From the NCBI RefSeq assembly GCF_014385105.1, contig NZ_JACRTE010000005.1, forward strand, positions 124,001-188,000: DNA of 64,000 nt. The letters are read 5' to 3'. The notes beneath the pieces are model-generated. The model made no database searches. It worked only from the letters and a program-made list of their open reading frames with translations, and was not told the DNA's origin. Positions 8,999 through 18,825 of the stretch are shown here, piece after piece (within the stretch, counting starts at the first letter, position 1; every line of letters begins with the position of its first letter). The stretch comes from Qingrenia yutianensis (lineage in GTDB: Bacteria > Bacillota > Clostridia > UMGS1810). The position numbers and the translations under genes were made by a program.

Positions 8999-11671
8999 TT
9001 ATTTTGAATACGGTGCAAATGGTTTGAGCGGAACCATTTCGTCAAGACCGCTCCACAGCATAAGTTTTAGGGTGTAGTCACCGCCGTCAAGCGCGGGAAT
9101 TACTATATTTTCCGCGGTAAGCACCGTTGCCGTGCCGTTTTCGTCGGTTACGGGAATAACGGTTTTTGCGCTTGCTTTAACGTCGTAAAGCTTTTTGCCG
9201 TCGTATATCGCCGCGATAAGCTGTGCGGTGTAGTTTGAACCGCCGTTGTTGTTTTTAATGCTGATGCTTGCGGTGTGAGTACCCTCGGAAATGTTTTCAA
9301 CCGCACTGCCGTTTTTTGTAAGAATGTAATCCGAAATTACAATCGGGTCGGGAACGGGTGTAACGGTAAATTCATATCCTGCGCCCTCAACGTCTTTTGC
9401 GTTTACCGCTGTCATAACGAAGGTATATTCTTTGCTGTTTTTAAGCGCGTTAAGGCTGATTTTGCCCGATTTGGAAACACCCTGTTCAACTGAAACAAGG
9501 TTTAAGCCGTATTCGTTTTTCTCGTAGATTTTCACCATTTTGCAGGTGTCGGAGAGCGAATAGTTTATGTCTGCCGACGAATCGTATGCATTTGTTGTAA
9601 CGCTGTCAACGGTAAGTGCCGATGTATCGTTTGCAACGAAGTCGAAGTCGCCGTTTGTAAGAATGTTTGCTCCCTCCGTTCCGTCTGTTACGGGAACAAT
9701 TTCAACTTTATCAAGATAAATTCCCTCAAGAGGATTGTTAAAACTGAATTTCAATTCGTTTGTTGAAGCGTTGTTGCCTGTAAAGTCAGCGGTTGCAGTC
9801 TGCCAGCCGTCTGAGTTAAGGTCTATTTTCAAAAGTTCCTTGTTATTTAAGTAAACCACAGGTCTTGAGCCGTCCGCAAGTGTTTTGTATTTAAATTTCA
9901 ATCTGTATGATGCACTCGTATCAAGCTGGTCTGTAAATTTATACAAAAGATTTGCGTAACTTCCTGCTTTATATGCCTGCATATTTGAAACAACGCCGAG
10001 AACATAATCGTCACTGTCTGAATCGGGGTTCTGAACAATTCTGAAGTCTATCGGAGGAAACGGGGTGTCTGAATTTGCTCTGTTAAATGCCTTTGACCAG
10101 TAATGATTTGTGCCGTCAGTGTTAAAATTGAGCGAATATGCGCCTGCGATAGGTTTCACTGCGATGTCATATTCGGTAAATCCGCTCGATGCTGTTGTGA
10201 CCTGTAATTTATATTTGTAAACCGTGCCGTTTTCAAGATTTTTTATAGTGTAAACATTAAGCGCGCCCGAAGTAAGCGCAAATGCGGTGTCGGTGAGTTT
10301 TGCGCCGTTTTCGTCGTAAAGCTCGACAGATGTGATGTCCGAAACCTTGGGATTTTTAAACGAAACCGTTGCCGCACCGCCCGTACCGCCGAATGTATAG
10401 GGGTTAACCGAGAGGTTTGAAATCATATGATTTTCGGGTGCGGATTCTTCTGCCTCCTCGGGTGTAACCGTAACTGTTTTAACGGTATTCGGAGTAAAGT
10501 TTTTGCTGAAAGGCTCAACGCCGAAGGTGTATTCCGTGCCGTTTGCAAGACCTGTTACGTTAACGCTCGTTGTGCCCGACGGGTCGGGATAGAAAATTCC
10601 GAAAAGCCCGCCGTCTTTATAAAATTTATAGTGCGACGCGTTGTCGTCGTTTTCCCACGAAACGGTTGCCGTGCCGTCGCCCGGTGTGCCGTCGGGTTCT
10701 GCGTCCGCAAGCGTTTTGTACGTTTTGAGTGTGTCCAAACCGCCGTCGGTAATAAGGTTGTCGCCGAGTGTGTTTTCATCAATTATTTCTCTAACATAAA
10801 AATCGTCAACAATTAAATATTCAATGGGGTTGTCAAAGTTTATTCTCACATATGCCGTTGCCGCGCCTGCTGTATAATTTGAAACCGAAAAATCCGTCCA
10901 CTCTCTGTAATTTAATGTGTCATTTGTTACGGGTATATCTGTTGCGCATTTTGACGAATTCTCTAAAATGCTGAATTTGGGTTTGCTTCCTGTTTCCGAT
11001 TTATACCTGAAACCGACTTTATATGTTTTTCCGCTTGTAAGCCCCGTTACCTTATATCTTATCTGTGACCAGTTGTTGCTTACATAAGCTCCGATATTAC
11101 TTGTAAGCTTTAATGCAGTATTGCCGTCATTTTCCGTAACCGTCTGCGCAAAAACGGGCGGATACGGATAACCCGCCGCACGGCCGTTGTATGTAAAAAG
11201 ATTTTCGGTAAGGTTAACCTGTCCGTTTGCCGAAATCTGTTCGGGTGCGCCCGAAAGGAAGTAAGTTTTTGCGTCTGTGCCGTCGTTAAAGCTGAATACC
11301 AATTTATATTTATAATACGTTCCTTTGGTAAGACCTTTTAAAACATACTGCACAACACCTCCGACGTTTCTTAAAACGGGCGCGTCGTCTGTTATTGAAT
11401 TTTTATAACTGCCGATAAATAAATTTTTATCTGCCAAAAGGGTATCCGCACCGCTTGTGATGTCGTAAAGCTTAACATCATCAAGCGCCGAAGTTATGGG
11501 ATTTCTCCACGAAAGAGCCATCATAGCGCCTGCCGACGGGTCAACCGCGGTTTGTAGCATAAGCTCTTTCGGCTCGTATGCCGATGCGTCGTCCGCAAAA
11601 GCCGTCACAAACGTAAACGAGCTTAAAACAACCGCGAGCACCATTACCAATGCCAACATTTTTCTCATCAT
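8999..11671 (-). CDS. Secreted multi-domain fibronectin-III / carbohydrate-binding-like protein
   Basis: An 890-residue exported protein with a signal peptide (MLALVMVLAVVLSSFTFVTAFA). It contains at least three fibronectin-type-III-like repeats with the recurring pattern 'LSWxNP...VKLYD...GLTxGTxYKYKL', alternating with jelly-roll modules ending NLITDGGLD or NILTNGDFD, typical of CBM4/CBM9/CBM22-like folds. No catalytic domain was recognised, so it is probably a polymer-binding or scaffolding protein. Its first repeat resembles the N-terminus of the adjacent 1447-residue glycosidase (ELKNLNVQSVSKGSEGKTVS...), so the modules appear to have been shuffled between neighbours. The start ATG lies about 11 bp after an AAAGGAG ribosome binding site. 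No SLH domain is visible, so cell attachment, if any, must be by another route. Confidence 0.72.
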   Translation of the reverse strand: MMRKMLALVMVLAVVLSSFTFVTAFADDASAYEPKELMLQTAVDPSAGAMMALSWRNPITSALDDVKLYDITSGADTLLADKNLFIGSYKNSITDDAPVLRNVGGVVQYVLKGLTKGTYYKYKLVFSFNDGTDAKTYFLSGAPEQISANGQVNLTENLFTYNGRAAGYPYPPVFAQTVTENDGNTALKLTSNIGAYVSNNWSQIRYKVTGLTSGKTYKVGFRYKSETGSKPKFSILENSSKCATDIPVTNDTLNYREWTDFSVSNYTAGAATAYVRINFDNPIEYLIVDDFYVREIIDENTLGDNLITDGGLDTLKTYKTLADAEPDGTPGDGTATVSWENDDNASHYKFYKDGGLFGIFYPDPSGTTSVNVTGLANGTEYTFGVEPFSKNFTPNTVKTVTVTPEEAEESAPENHMISNLSVNPYTFGGTGGAATVSFKNPKVSDITSVELYDENGAKLTDTAFALTSGALNVYTIKNLENGTVYKYKLQVTTASSGFTEYDIAVKPIAGAYSLNFNTDGTNHYWSKAFNRANSDTPFPPIDFRIVQNPDSDSDDYVLGVVSNMQAYKAGSYANLLYKFTDQLDTSASYRLKFKYKTLADGSRPVVYLNNKELLKIDLNSDGWQTATADFTGNNASTNELKFSFNNPLEGIYLDKVEIVPVTDGTEGANILTNGDFDFVANDTSALTVDSVTTNAYDSSADINYSLSDTCKMVKIYEKNEYGLNLVSVEQGVSKSGKISLNALKNSKEYTFVMTAVNAKDVEGAGYEFTVTPVPDPIVISDYILTKNGSAVENISEGTHTASISIKNNNGGSNYTAQLIAAIYDGKKLYDVKASAKTVIPVTDENGTATVLTAENIVIPALDGGDYTLKLMLWSGLDEMVPLKPFAPYSK

Positions 11672-11692
11672 TTTTCATCATTCTCCTTTATA

Positions 11693-14212
11693 TTATTTAT
11701 AGATAATAACATTTGCAACACGTGAATTCTGAACTCTTGCCAATATATAACAGCCCAAATCCGCAGATGTGAACTGCTCTTTTGTAAGGTTTACGCCGTC
11801 GCGCGTTTTTTCGCAGACAATCGCAGAGGTTGTCGGCGGAATTTTCAAAACCTGTGTTTTATCTCCGCAAATAATTTTTGCCTTTCCGTCCGCAAAACTG
11901 CATTTGTCGAGCATTCCTCCGACATACGCTACCGCGGTGTGGAGAACCGACGGGTAAACTGAAACACCGCTCTCACCCATTCTGTGAATGATTTTAAGGT
12001 CGGATATTTCGCCGTCGGAATTTGCCGAAAAGCTTATTGTGTCGCCCTTTTGTATTCCCTGCAAATCAACGTTGTCGGCAAAATTTACCGTGATGTTGTT
12101 GTATTCAAACATCATACCGCGAACCGCGTTTTTCTCACTGCCGTCCGCACCGACTGCCTTAAACACCTTTTCAATCACCATTGCGCCCGAACGGTTTGTT
12201 TTGTATTCCCTGTTTTCGCTTGTGTCGAAAACCGCGAAATATTTTGAAAATCCGTATTCGTCCGCGTTATACTGAACAAATGTATACTGTCTGTCCGAGA
12301 ATAATTCCGACGTTCCCATTATGGTTATGTCGTCCTCGTCCTCGGGCTTTGCTTTTGCCAAAAGCCAGATAACCGCACCGTCCTCAAGGTATGACTTGCT
12401 TGCAAACGCGGTGTTGTTTTGCTGATACACTCCCGTCTGCTCTGACGAAACTGTAAATTCGTCATACGCGCCCGTCGGTGTTTCCGACGCGGTGTAAATT
12501 TCTTTTATTTTGTTTTCGGTGTCGAGCTTGAATTTTAAAAGCTGAGGCGAAAAACCGTCGCCGCCGAGTTTTGGCAAAATGTCTTTTTCGCTCACTTTGT
12601 CCGCCTCGCCGTTAAATTTAACCTTGTCGGCAAATTTGTATGTCTGCCAGGTTGAAAACTCGTCGAGAAGCTTTATTTCGGTGTATCTCTCCCTGTCGGC
12701 ATAAAGCGCGTAACCGTAAATATATTCGGTGTCAAACGGCTTTATATAGGCGATTTTTCCGAAATAGTCTTTATACACCGTAACGGGCACGCCGAGCCTT
12801 ATCTGCCACGCCTTTTTGTCATTTGCCTTCAATGCGTCAAGATAGCCGTTTGCAAGCTTGTATGACATTTCGTTTATTGTGATTTCGTCATCAGACGAAT
12901 ATTCGCTTATACTTCCCTTTTCGCTTTTGTCCGAAACATAAACGGTTATAATTTTGTTTTCGCCCTCTCCGCCGTTTGCAACGGTTAAAACACTGCCTTT
13001 CGTTATTGCCGATTTATCGGTCTGCTTGCCGTCTTTATACACGATAACCTTGATATTGTCCTTTTCTTCAAGGTCGAGAATACTTTTTTCACTGTCCGCG
13101 GTGTAGATGTTGTAAACCGTGTCCGCGTCGGCAGATACATAATCTGCATAATACGTTTCGTAAGCGATTATATGCACCGCGTCGTAAACGTTATCCGAAT
13201 CGTTGTCGTACAAAATCACATTTCCGTCGCTTACCGCAAATGTTTCGGCTGTGTATTCGCCAACCGCACAGCCGTTGACCAAAACCGACGCGGACGGCGA
13301 AATTTTAACGGTTTTTTCTTTGCCGTTTTCATTTTCATAGGTAAGACGTCTGTCAAAAACCGAATAGCTTAAAACGTCCTCGCCGTCGATTGTCACAGAC
13401 GTAATATCTTCGTCTGTCATATAGCTTTTTACCTTTTTGTATCCGTTGTTTTTCACATATACATACGCTTTTATTTTAAGTCCGATAACGGGCGAAAAAT
13501 CAATTCCGCCGTTGTCGTACAAAGTGCCGTCAATCAAAACTTTGTTTTCCGCAATGTCCGATTTAACATCGTACGCCTTTGTATATGCCGTTCCCTCAAC
13601 AATTCCCTCCACTTTTTCAATGTTTTGATAAAGCTTTAAAATCCCGTCGCCGCCGGTATACGAAAATCCGAGCGAGTTTTCGCCGATTTTGTCAATTTCA
13701 AGCGTTTTTGCCTCAAACATATTAAATATGATTTTTATAAAATCGCTTTTTGCAATATATTTGCCGAATTTCGCGTCAACGCCGTCCAGCACCTTTGACG
13801 TTTCTTTGAGCGAAATGTAATTTGCAGGATAATTTTCGTTTTGCCGTGCGATAGGGCCGTAGCCGAGAATGTTCATCGCGGTTTCCAAAACGTACTCATA
13901 TTTTGCGTTGTCATAATATTTGGCGGTTTTGTCCGCACCGAAATATCCCGAATTTACCGCGTCGTTAAAAGCCTGCTCGTCGTCATACGTTCCGTATTTG
14001 TTGCTGAACATAATGTTCTGCATAACCGAAAGCATTTCGCCGACCGTGATTTTTGCGTCGGACAGATAAATGCGCTCAAAGTTCGGTGCAATTATGCCGA
14101 GATCGCACAAAAGCGAAAGTTTTTGCGCGTCCGAATTATTTTGCGCCGAAACGCTCGGAAGTGACGAAAACACAAGCGTTAACACCGTTAAAAGAATAAG
14201 TAATTTTTTCAA
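11693..14212 (-). CDS. Large secreted protein with a degenerate SLH-like N-terminus, function unknown
   Basis: An 839-residue exported protein (signal peptide LILLTVLTLVFSSLPSVSA). Residues about 28-190 look like two or three degenerate SLH repeats (KLSLLCDLGIIAPNFER; ITVGEMLSVMQNIM; AMNILGYGP; IAKSDFIKIIFNMFE), without the full consensus. The remaining roughly 640 residues are predicted beta-rich with many short acidic turns and no catalytic motif that I recognise. It starts with TTG behind a strong GGGGAGGGAG site, 20 bp after the previous gene. Its position between a real SLH-anchored protein and the secreted glycosidases suggests a cell-surface role in polymer capture or enzyme organisation. 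That role rests only on context. It is long enough, and sufficiently unlike known families, to merit structure prediction. Confidence 0.62.
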   Translation of the reverse strand: MKKLLILLTVLTLVFSSLPSVSAQNNSDAQKLSLLCDLGIIAPNFERIYLSDAKITVGEMLSVMQNIMFSNKYGTYDDEQAFNDAVNSGYFGADKTAKYYDNAKYEYVLETAMNILGYGPIARQNENYPANYISLKETSKVLDGVDAKFGKYIAKSDFIKIIFNMFEAKTLEIDKIGENSLGFSYTGGDGILKLYQNIEKVEGIVEGTAYTKAYDVKSDIAENKVLIDGTLYDNGGIDFSPVIGLKIKAYVYVKNNGYKKVKSYMTDEDITSVTIDGEDVLSYSVFDRRLTYENENGKEKTVKISPSASVLVNGCAVGEYTAETFAVSDGNVILYDNDSDNVYDAVHIIAYETYYADYVSADADTVYNIYTADSEKSILDLEEKDNIKVIVYKDGKQTDKSAITKGSVLTVANGGEGENKIITVYVSDKSEKGSISEYSSDDEITINEMSYKLANGYLDALKANDKKAWQIRLGVPVTVYKDYFGKIAYIKPFDTEYIYGYALYADRERYTEIKLLDEFSTWQTYKFADKVKFNGEADKVSEKDILPKLGGDGFSPQLLKFKLDTENKIKEIYTASETPTGAYDEFTVSSEQTGVYQQNNTAFASKSYLEDGAVIWLLAKAKPEDEDDITIMGTSELFSDRQYTFVQYNADEYGFSKYFAVFDTSENREYKTNRSGAMVIEKVFKAVGADGSEKNAVRGMMFEYNNITVNFADNVDLQGIQKGDTISFSANSDGEISDLKIIHRMGESGVSVYPSVLHTAVAYVGGMLDKCSFADGKAKIICGDKTQVLKIPPTTSAIVCEKTRDGVNLTKEQFTSADLGCYILARVQNSRVANVIIYK

Positions 14213-14231
14213 AGTTTTCTCCCTCCCCTCT

Positions 14232-15899
14232 TTATTTCAATATGTTCAAAATGCTGTTTACCATATATGCAACCTCGGCGCGCGTTGCACTGCCCGACGG
14301 CTTGAAGGTGCCGTCCTCATAGCCCGAAATAACGCCGAGTTTATAAAGCGTTTTAACTCCGTCCAACGCGTAGGCGCTGATTTCGTTTTCGTCGGCAAAC
14401 GCGGTGTAATCTTTTGTATATTCAAGATTTTTGCCGTATTTTTCAAGCACGCGCGAAAGCATAACGGCAATGTCCTGACGGGTTACATAGCTTGACGTTC
14501 CGAAAGTTTCATCGCTCATTCCCTTTACAATGCCTGCGTTGTACGCTTTTTTAACAAACGGATAATACCACTCGTTTTTGTTTATATCCGCAAAATTTAT
14601 GTCGCCGTCCGAGCCCTCTATTTCAAACGCGGTAACAATGATTTTCGTCAGTTCCTCACGTTTTATAAGGTTGTTCGGCAAAAATGTTCCGTCGCCGTAA
14701 CCCGAAATAATGTTTTTGTCCGCAAGGGTTAAAATTGCGTCCTTTGCCCACGGTGCAAGCGACAAATCGCTGAATTTTTCTGCCGTCGGAACGACTGTGT
14801 TTGTGCCTGAGAGATTGTAATTTCCGCCCGCCGAACCGCCTTTTGACGAACCGCCCGACGACGAACCGCCTCCGTTTCCGCCAGACTCAAACGTGCTTGC
14901 GCTGTCCATTGCGCCAAGGAGAGCCGAAACGGTTTTCACCTTGGATTTTCCGAGCGCGTTAACAAGATTTACCGCCGCTTTTTCAGAGTCGCTGTCGGAC
15001 AAATTCTGCCATTTTTTATATTCATCACTGTTTGTGATTTTTAAAAATTCCGCATTGGCGGTGATAATTTCCGAAATTTTGCCTGCCGACGCGGTGTTGA
15101 TTTTGTAAAGCGCGTCAGCCTTTTTAAACGACTCTGAAACGCCGTTTAAATCTTTTGCAATGTCATCGAGCGCAACGCACGAAACGGTGAAGTTTATGTA
15201 TGTTTTGTCGGTTATTGCGCTGAATTTAACATCACCGACAGTCGGGTCAACAAGCTTTAAGCCCGATAAAACATTCTTTTCGTCCTTTGTGCACACAAGC
15301 GCCGTACCGAGCGAAAGAGCAAATTTTTGCGATACCGTTTCCGCGTCCGTGCCGACACCGCCGTTGTAAAAAAAACCGCACAAAAGATTTTTTCCGCTTT
15401 CGTCAAGCAAATTATACAAGTCCATATCAAAGCCGAGCGCTTTAAGACTGTCGGTTTCGTCCTTGTTTGCAAGAATGTTTTTAATCTCATCTTCGCTTTC
15501 AGCGTTTATGATAAGGTTTAAAACCGCTGTGTAATCGGAATATTTAAACGGCAACTGTGCGCTTTTTCCGCCACACTTTACATAAAGAACATAGTCGCCC
15601 GTGAGCGTTTCGCCAATCGGCGCGTCCTTTAAATTGAACGAAATTTCATACTTTGCACTGCCGTCCGACAAAATTTCGTCAACATAGCAAAGAGCCGACA
15701 CGTCGCCTTTGTCATCGCCGTTTTTCACCGCCGACACGGCAACGCTCATATTTGCCGACGGGGTTGTTCCGCTTATAAAAATCAATCCGTTTTTAAACGA
15801 AACCTCGCTTGCGGTGAATGAATTTTCCGCGCATACTGCGGAGGTTAAAACCATTGCCGCCGCCAGAAAACAAGCTGATATTTTAAAGATTTTTTTCAT
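14232..15899 (-). CDS. Secreted protein with three C-terminal SLH domains (cell-wall anchor)
   Basis: A 555-residue exported protein with signal peptide (ISACFLAAAMVLTSAVCA). Residues about 25-110 form a beta-sandwich-like domain, residues about 115-330 are mostly helical, and a Gly/Ser-rich linker follows (GGNGGGSSSGGSSKGG). Three SLH domains end the protein: FSDLSLAPWAKDAILTLADK, FADINKNEWYYPFVKKAYN and FADENEISAYALDGVKTLY, each followed by the 'GxxxGxxxxxF.P....TR.E' block. SLH domains bind pyruvylated secondary cell-wall polymers, so this protein sits on the cell surface. Its first 17 bp overlap the end of the GH42-like gene, indicating translational coupling in the polysaccharide operon. 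It may be the surface component of the locus, but direct sugar binding is not shown by the sequence. Confidence 0.82.
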   Translation of the reverse strand: MKKIFKISACFLAAAMVLTSAVCAENSFTASEVSFKNGLIFISGTTPSANMSVAVSAVKNGDDKGDVSALCYVDEILSDGSAKYEISFNLKDAPIGETLTGDYVLYVKCGGKSAQLPFKYSDYTAVLNLIINAESEDEIKNILANKDETDSLKALGFDMDLYNLLDESGKNLLCGFFYNGGVGTDAETVSQKFALSLGTALVCTKDEKNVLSGLKLVDPTVGDVKFSAITDKTYINFTVSCVALDDIAKDLNGVSESFKKADALYKINTASAGKISEIITANAEFLKITNSDEYKKWQNLSDSDSEKAAVNLVNALGKSKVKTVSALLGAMDSASTFESGGNGGGSSSGGSSKGGSAGGNYNLSGTNTVVPTAEKFSDLSLAPWAKDAILTLADKNIISGYGDGTFLPNNLIKREELTKIIVTAFEIEGSDGDINFADINKNEWYYPFVKKAYNAGIVKGMSDETFGTSSYVTRQDIAVMLSRVLEKYGKNLEYTKDYTAFADENEISAYALDGVKTLYKLGVISGYEDGTFKPSGSATRAEVAYMVNSILNILK

Positions 15900-17913
15900 T
15901 GTATTTCCCCTTTCGGCTTATTTTTTCAAACAGTTTCGACGTTCCTTTAGGCGCGGTATATTTAAGAATTTTGTTTTCGCTTTTGTAAATACCGCCGTCA
16001 AACAGGTCACAAAATTCCGCGTCCTCTTTAAGATGAATTTCTATATTTTCGGTGTGCACCGTCTGATACGATATAAACCTTTCGTCGGCGAAAAATGCGC
16101 CCGAAACGTCACAATAAATATGCACACCGCTCTTTTTTGCAATAAACCGCCACACCTTTTCGGGAACGTTTCCCGAGCCGATATAAAAATTGCCGTTTTT
16201 ATACGCAAAGGCGCAACCGTTTGTGTTTTTGTAATCGGCGAGCCTTTCCGCGCCGTCATCATCAACAATAAAATACGGATTTACCGCTTTTTCAAACTTT
16301 ATTTCGCATCCGTCAAAATCAATCGCGCAGTCCGACGCCTTATGCACCGTCTTTATGTTCATTCCCGTGATTTTGCCGATATTGTCAAAGTTGATTTTAT
16401 CGTTTTCAACGCACCCCGGCGTATATATCCACATCTTTTTGCAGGGCGAATTTTTAATTTTTTCCGCTTGGGATTTGCTTATTTTAAACGAATTTAAGAA
16501 AATGCAAAGCTTATATTTTTGCAAATCAATTTTTTCAATATCACAAAGGTTATACAAATCGTACGGCACGGCGCATTTTACAAATTCTTTCATTCCGTTA
16601 TAGCAAAACGAGCGTATAACGTCGGCTTTGTCCTTAATGAAATAATTTGACTCCGCGTCGGCAAAAACGGCAACCTCCGCGACGCTGTGCGAAAATTCGC
16701 CCACTTTAAGACCGTTATAAATTTTAACACAGTCTCTCAAAAGCTTTTCATACTCGGGCGACGCGTAATATCCGCCGAAAAAGTCGAACCACCAAAGCAT
16801 ACTTTTGCGCACAACCGACGACGCAAACTCACGGCGCAGAACCATACCTGCGTCAAAACTGTTGTCATAGCAGTCGTCGATTATGTTTCCCTCCGCCATA
16901 CGGTAGCCCATTCTGTTTTGCGTGACGGGGTGTTCCATAGGATACTGCGCAAGTTCGGTGCGGTGGTCAAGCTCGTTTATATGCACAATACCGCGCATTT
17001 TAAGAGAGTCGGTTGCAACCGTCACGCACGCGGAATTTTCAATCTGCCTGAAATCGTCGTACGACGCGGGCGCGAAAATCATATCTATATTTCCGCTGTC
17101 CCACACCCGTGCAAAATCATTGACGTTCAAAAGGCTGTCTTTAAGGTTGTAATATCCGCCGAAAAGCCCGAGCGGTTTTTTATGATTTATCACCTTTTGC
17201 GCCTCTTTTGCAAAAAACTCCGCCGTGATGTTTGCCCCTTGCGAGGCAAATTTCAAAAATTTGTATTCCTCGCTTTCGGGAGCGCGGAAAATTTCGCCGT
17301 TTTTCACTTCTTCGGGAATTTCGGGGATTTTGTCACACTTTTTGCCGATATAATTTTCATACGCTTTTTTGGTGTTTTCATTATAATAGTTCGTGCCCGA
17401 AAACCACTCGGTAGACCGCCCCGCGGAAATTCCGTAACCCAAAATATCGTCGCCGTATGTATTTTCGCAGTATTTCAAAAATGTGCAAAGATACTCCGAC
17501 GCGTCGTTTTTCCACTCCTCGTCATACGCGGAGGTATGCAGAAAATAAAAGCTTGAAAGCGAATTTTTATGCTTTTCCAGCCAAGCCTCGGGAGCGTCGA
17601 GCTGAATGAAAATTATAAATTTTGCGCCATGTGCAAATTTTTTAAACATTTCAATCTGCCTGTCAAAATTTTTGAAATTGTAAACGCCTTTGTCCTGCCA
17701 CACACCGCCGTAGAGCGAATACGGAACGTCCATACCGTTTAGCTGACCGGCAACCTGGATTTGAAAAACCTCAATCCCGGCGAGGTGCGCAAGCGACACG
17801 TTCGCAGGCGTGGGGCGGAACGAACGGAACATACACGGCGAATATATTTTTTCGTCAAACTCAAAAAACGGATAGCCGTTTTTGTATATTATTTTTGTCC
17901 TTTTTGTGTTCAA
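15883..17913 (-). CDS. Cytoplasmic GH42-like (clan GH-A) glycosidase
   Basis: A 676-residue protein without a signal peptide. The N-terminal half is TIM-barrel-like: FKNFDRQIEMFKKF, then the putative acid/base E169 in GRSTEWF, and the putative nucleophile E314 in HINELDHRTE. A GATase-like domain follows at about residues 400-550 (YKLCIFLNSFKIS; KKMWIYTPG), then a small beta-domain, the layout of GH42 beta-galactosidases. The expected GH42 'NE' acid/base signature is replaced by STE, so this is a divergent or related family. The start is TTG with RBS TAGGAGAG. It lies 11 bp after the inner-membrane permease gene, so it probably hydrolyses oligosaccharides delivered by the importer. Exact bond specificity is unknown. 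Confidence 0.7.
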   Translation of the reverse strand: MNTKRTKIIYKNGYPFFEFDEKIYSPCMFRSFRPTPANVSLAHLAGIEVFQIQVAGQLNGMDVPYSLYGGVWQDKGVYNFKNFDRQIEMFKKFAHGAKFIIFIQLDAPEAWLEKHKNSLSSFYFLHTSAYDEEWKNDASEYLCTFLKYCENTYGDDILGYGISAGRSTEWFSGTNYYNENTKKAYENYIGKKCDKIPEIPEEVKNGEIFRAPESEEYKFLKFASQGANITAEFFAKEAQKVINHKKPLGLFGGYYNLKDSLLNVNDFARVWDSGNIDMIFAPASYDDFRQIENSACVTVATDSLKMRGIVHINELDHRTELAQYPMEHPVTQNRMGYRMAEGNIIDDCYDNSFDAGMVLRREFASSVVRKSMLWWFDFFGGYYASPEYEKLLRDCVKIYNGLKVGEFSHSVAEVAVFADAESNYFIKDKADVIRSFCYNGMKEFVKCAVPYDLYNLCDIEKIDLQKYKLCIFLNSFKISKSQAEKIKNSPCKKMWIYTPGCVENDKINFDNIGKITGMNIKTVHKASDCAIDFDGCEIKFEKAVNPYFIVDDDGAERLADYKNTNGCAFAYKNGNFYIGSGNVPEKVWRFIAKKSGVHIYCDVSGAFFADERFISYQTVHTENIEIHLKEDAEFCDLFDGGIYKSENKILKYTAPKGTSKLFEKISRKGKYNEKNL

Positions 17914-17924
17914 GGCAATCTCTC

Positions 17925-18806
17925 CTAACCTTTAATTCCGCTTAAAGTAAAGCCCTGAATTATGTATTTCTGGAAGAAAATAAACAAAATCGTGGGCGGT
18001 AAAATCGAGAACGACAAAAGCAAAACCAATTCGTCGAGCGGAATGAGGTTTTGAATTGAGAAAAGTTCCACCATTACCGTTATTCTCTCTTTGTCGCGCA
18101 GAACAAGATACGGCCAGAAAAAGTCGGACCAAGCCTCGCGCAGTGTGAGAATAACCATTGTAACCACAACGGGTATGCAAAGCGGAAGTATGATTTTGGG
18201 GATAATTTTAAACTCACCGCACCCGTCTATGCGCGCCGCCTCGATAAGCGCCTGAGGCAAGCCATCGAAAAAGCTTTTGAACACAATTATTTTAAACGCG
18301 CTCGCGCCGTACATTATCCACATCGGAATATTTGTGTTGATAAGGTTAACGTTAAGCACGGGAAAGTTTAAAATGTTTTTATAAACCGGCACCATTGCGG
18401 TTGCGTTTGGCACCATAAGCGAAAATGTAATGAGCATAAGCACAAGTTTTATGCCCTTCGGCTTAAGGCGCGAAATAACATAGCCTGCAAGACCGTTCAT
18501 AACCACCGCCGTTACAATACAGCCGAGAGTTAAAACTATGGTGTTTATGTAGTATTTCACAAACGAATATTTGTTCCAAACGTCGGCTATTTTTCCGGCG
18601 TTAAAGCTTCTCGGTATAATCGTGGGAGGCATTGCGTAAAACTCTTTAACGTCCTTTACCGCGGAGAGCATAACCCATATCGGCGGAAAAAGACACACAA
18701 AGGCAACCAGAATAAGAAAAGCAAATATCACCCAATACATAACTCTGTATTTTGGTTTTTTGATGTCTATAGAGCTTATAAGCCCCATTTTGTTTTTGTA
18801 CTGCAT
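17925..18806 (-). CDS. Carbohydrate ABC transporter permease (MalG / LplC type)
   Basis: A 293-residue inner-membrane protein with about six hydrophobic segments, the first at residues 24-46. The cytoplasmic EAA loop EAARIDGCGEFKIIPKIILP, which docks the ATPase, identifies it as the second permease of a CUT1-family sugar importer. It ends FQKYIIQGFTLSGIKG, the typical MalG/LacG C-terminus. The ATG follows a GGAGG site and a 19-bp gap after the partner permease. No ATPase gene is present in the window, so the complex must borrow a shared MsmX/MsiK-type ATPase encoded elsewhere, as is common for oligosaccharide importers of Firmicutes. The substrate is inferred from context to be an oligosaccharide released by the secreted enzymes of the locus. 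Confidence 0.93.
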   Translation of the reverse strand: MQYKNKMGLISSIDIKKPKYRVMYWVIFAFLILVAFVCLFPPIWVMLSAVKDVKEFYAMPPTIIPRSFNAGKIADVWNKYSFVKYYINTIVLTLGCIVTAVVMNGLAGYVISRLKPKGIKLVLMLITFSLMVPNATAMVPVYKNILNFPVLNVNLINTNIPMWIMYGASAFKIIVFKSFFDGLPQALIEAARIDGCGEFKIIPKIILPLCIPVVVTMVILTLREAWSDFFWPYLVLRDKERITVMVELFSIQNLIPLDELVLLLSFSILPPTILFIFFQKYIIQGFTLSGIKG

Positions 18807-18825
18807 TAAAATTTTCCTCCTTTCT

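Noticed and set aside
16687..17556. A 289-codon plus-strand frame
   Set aside because: Antisense to the GH42-like gene, compositionally odd (His/Arg/Phe-rich), no start signal.
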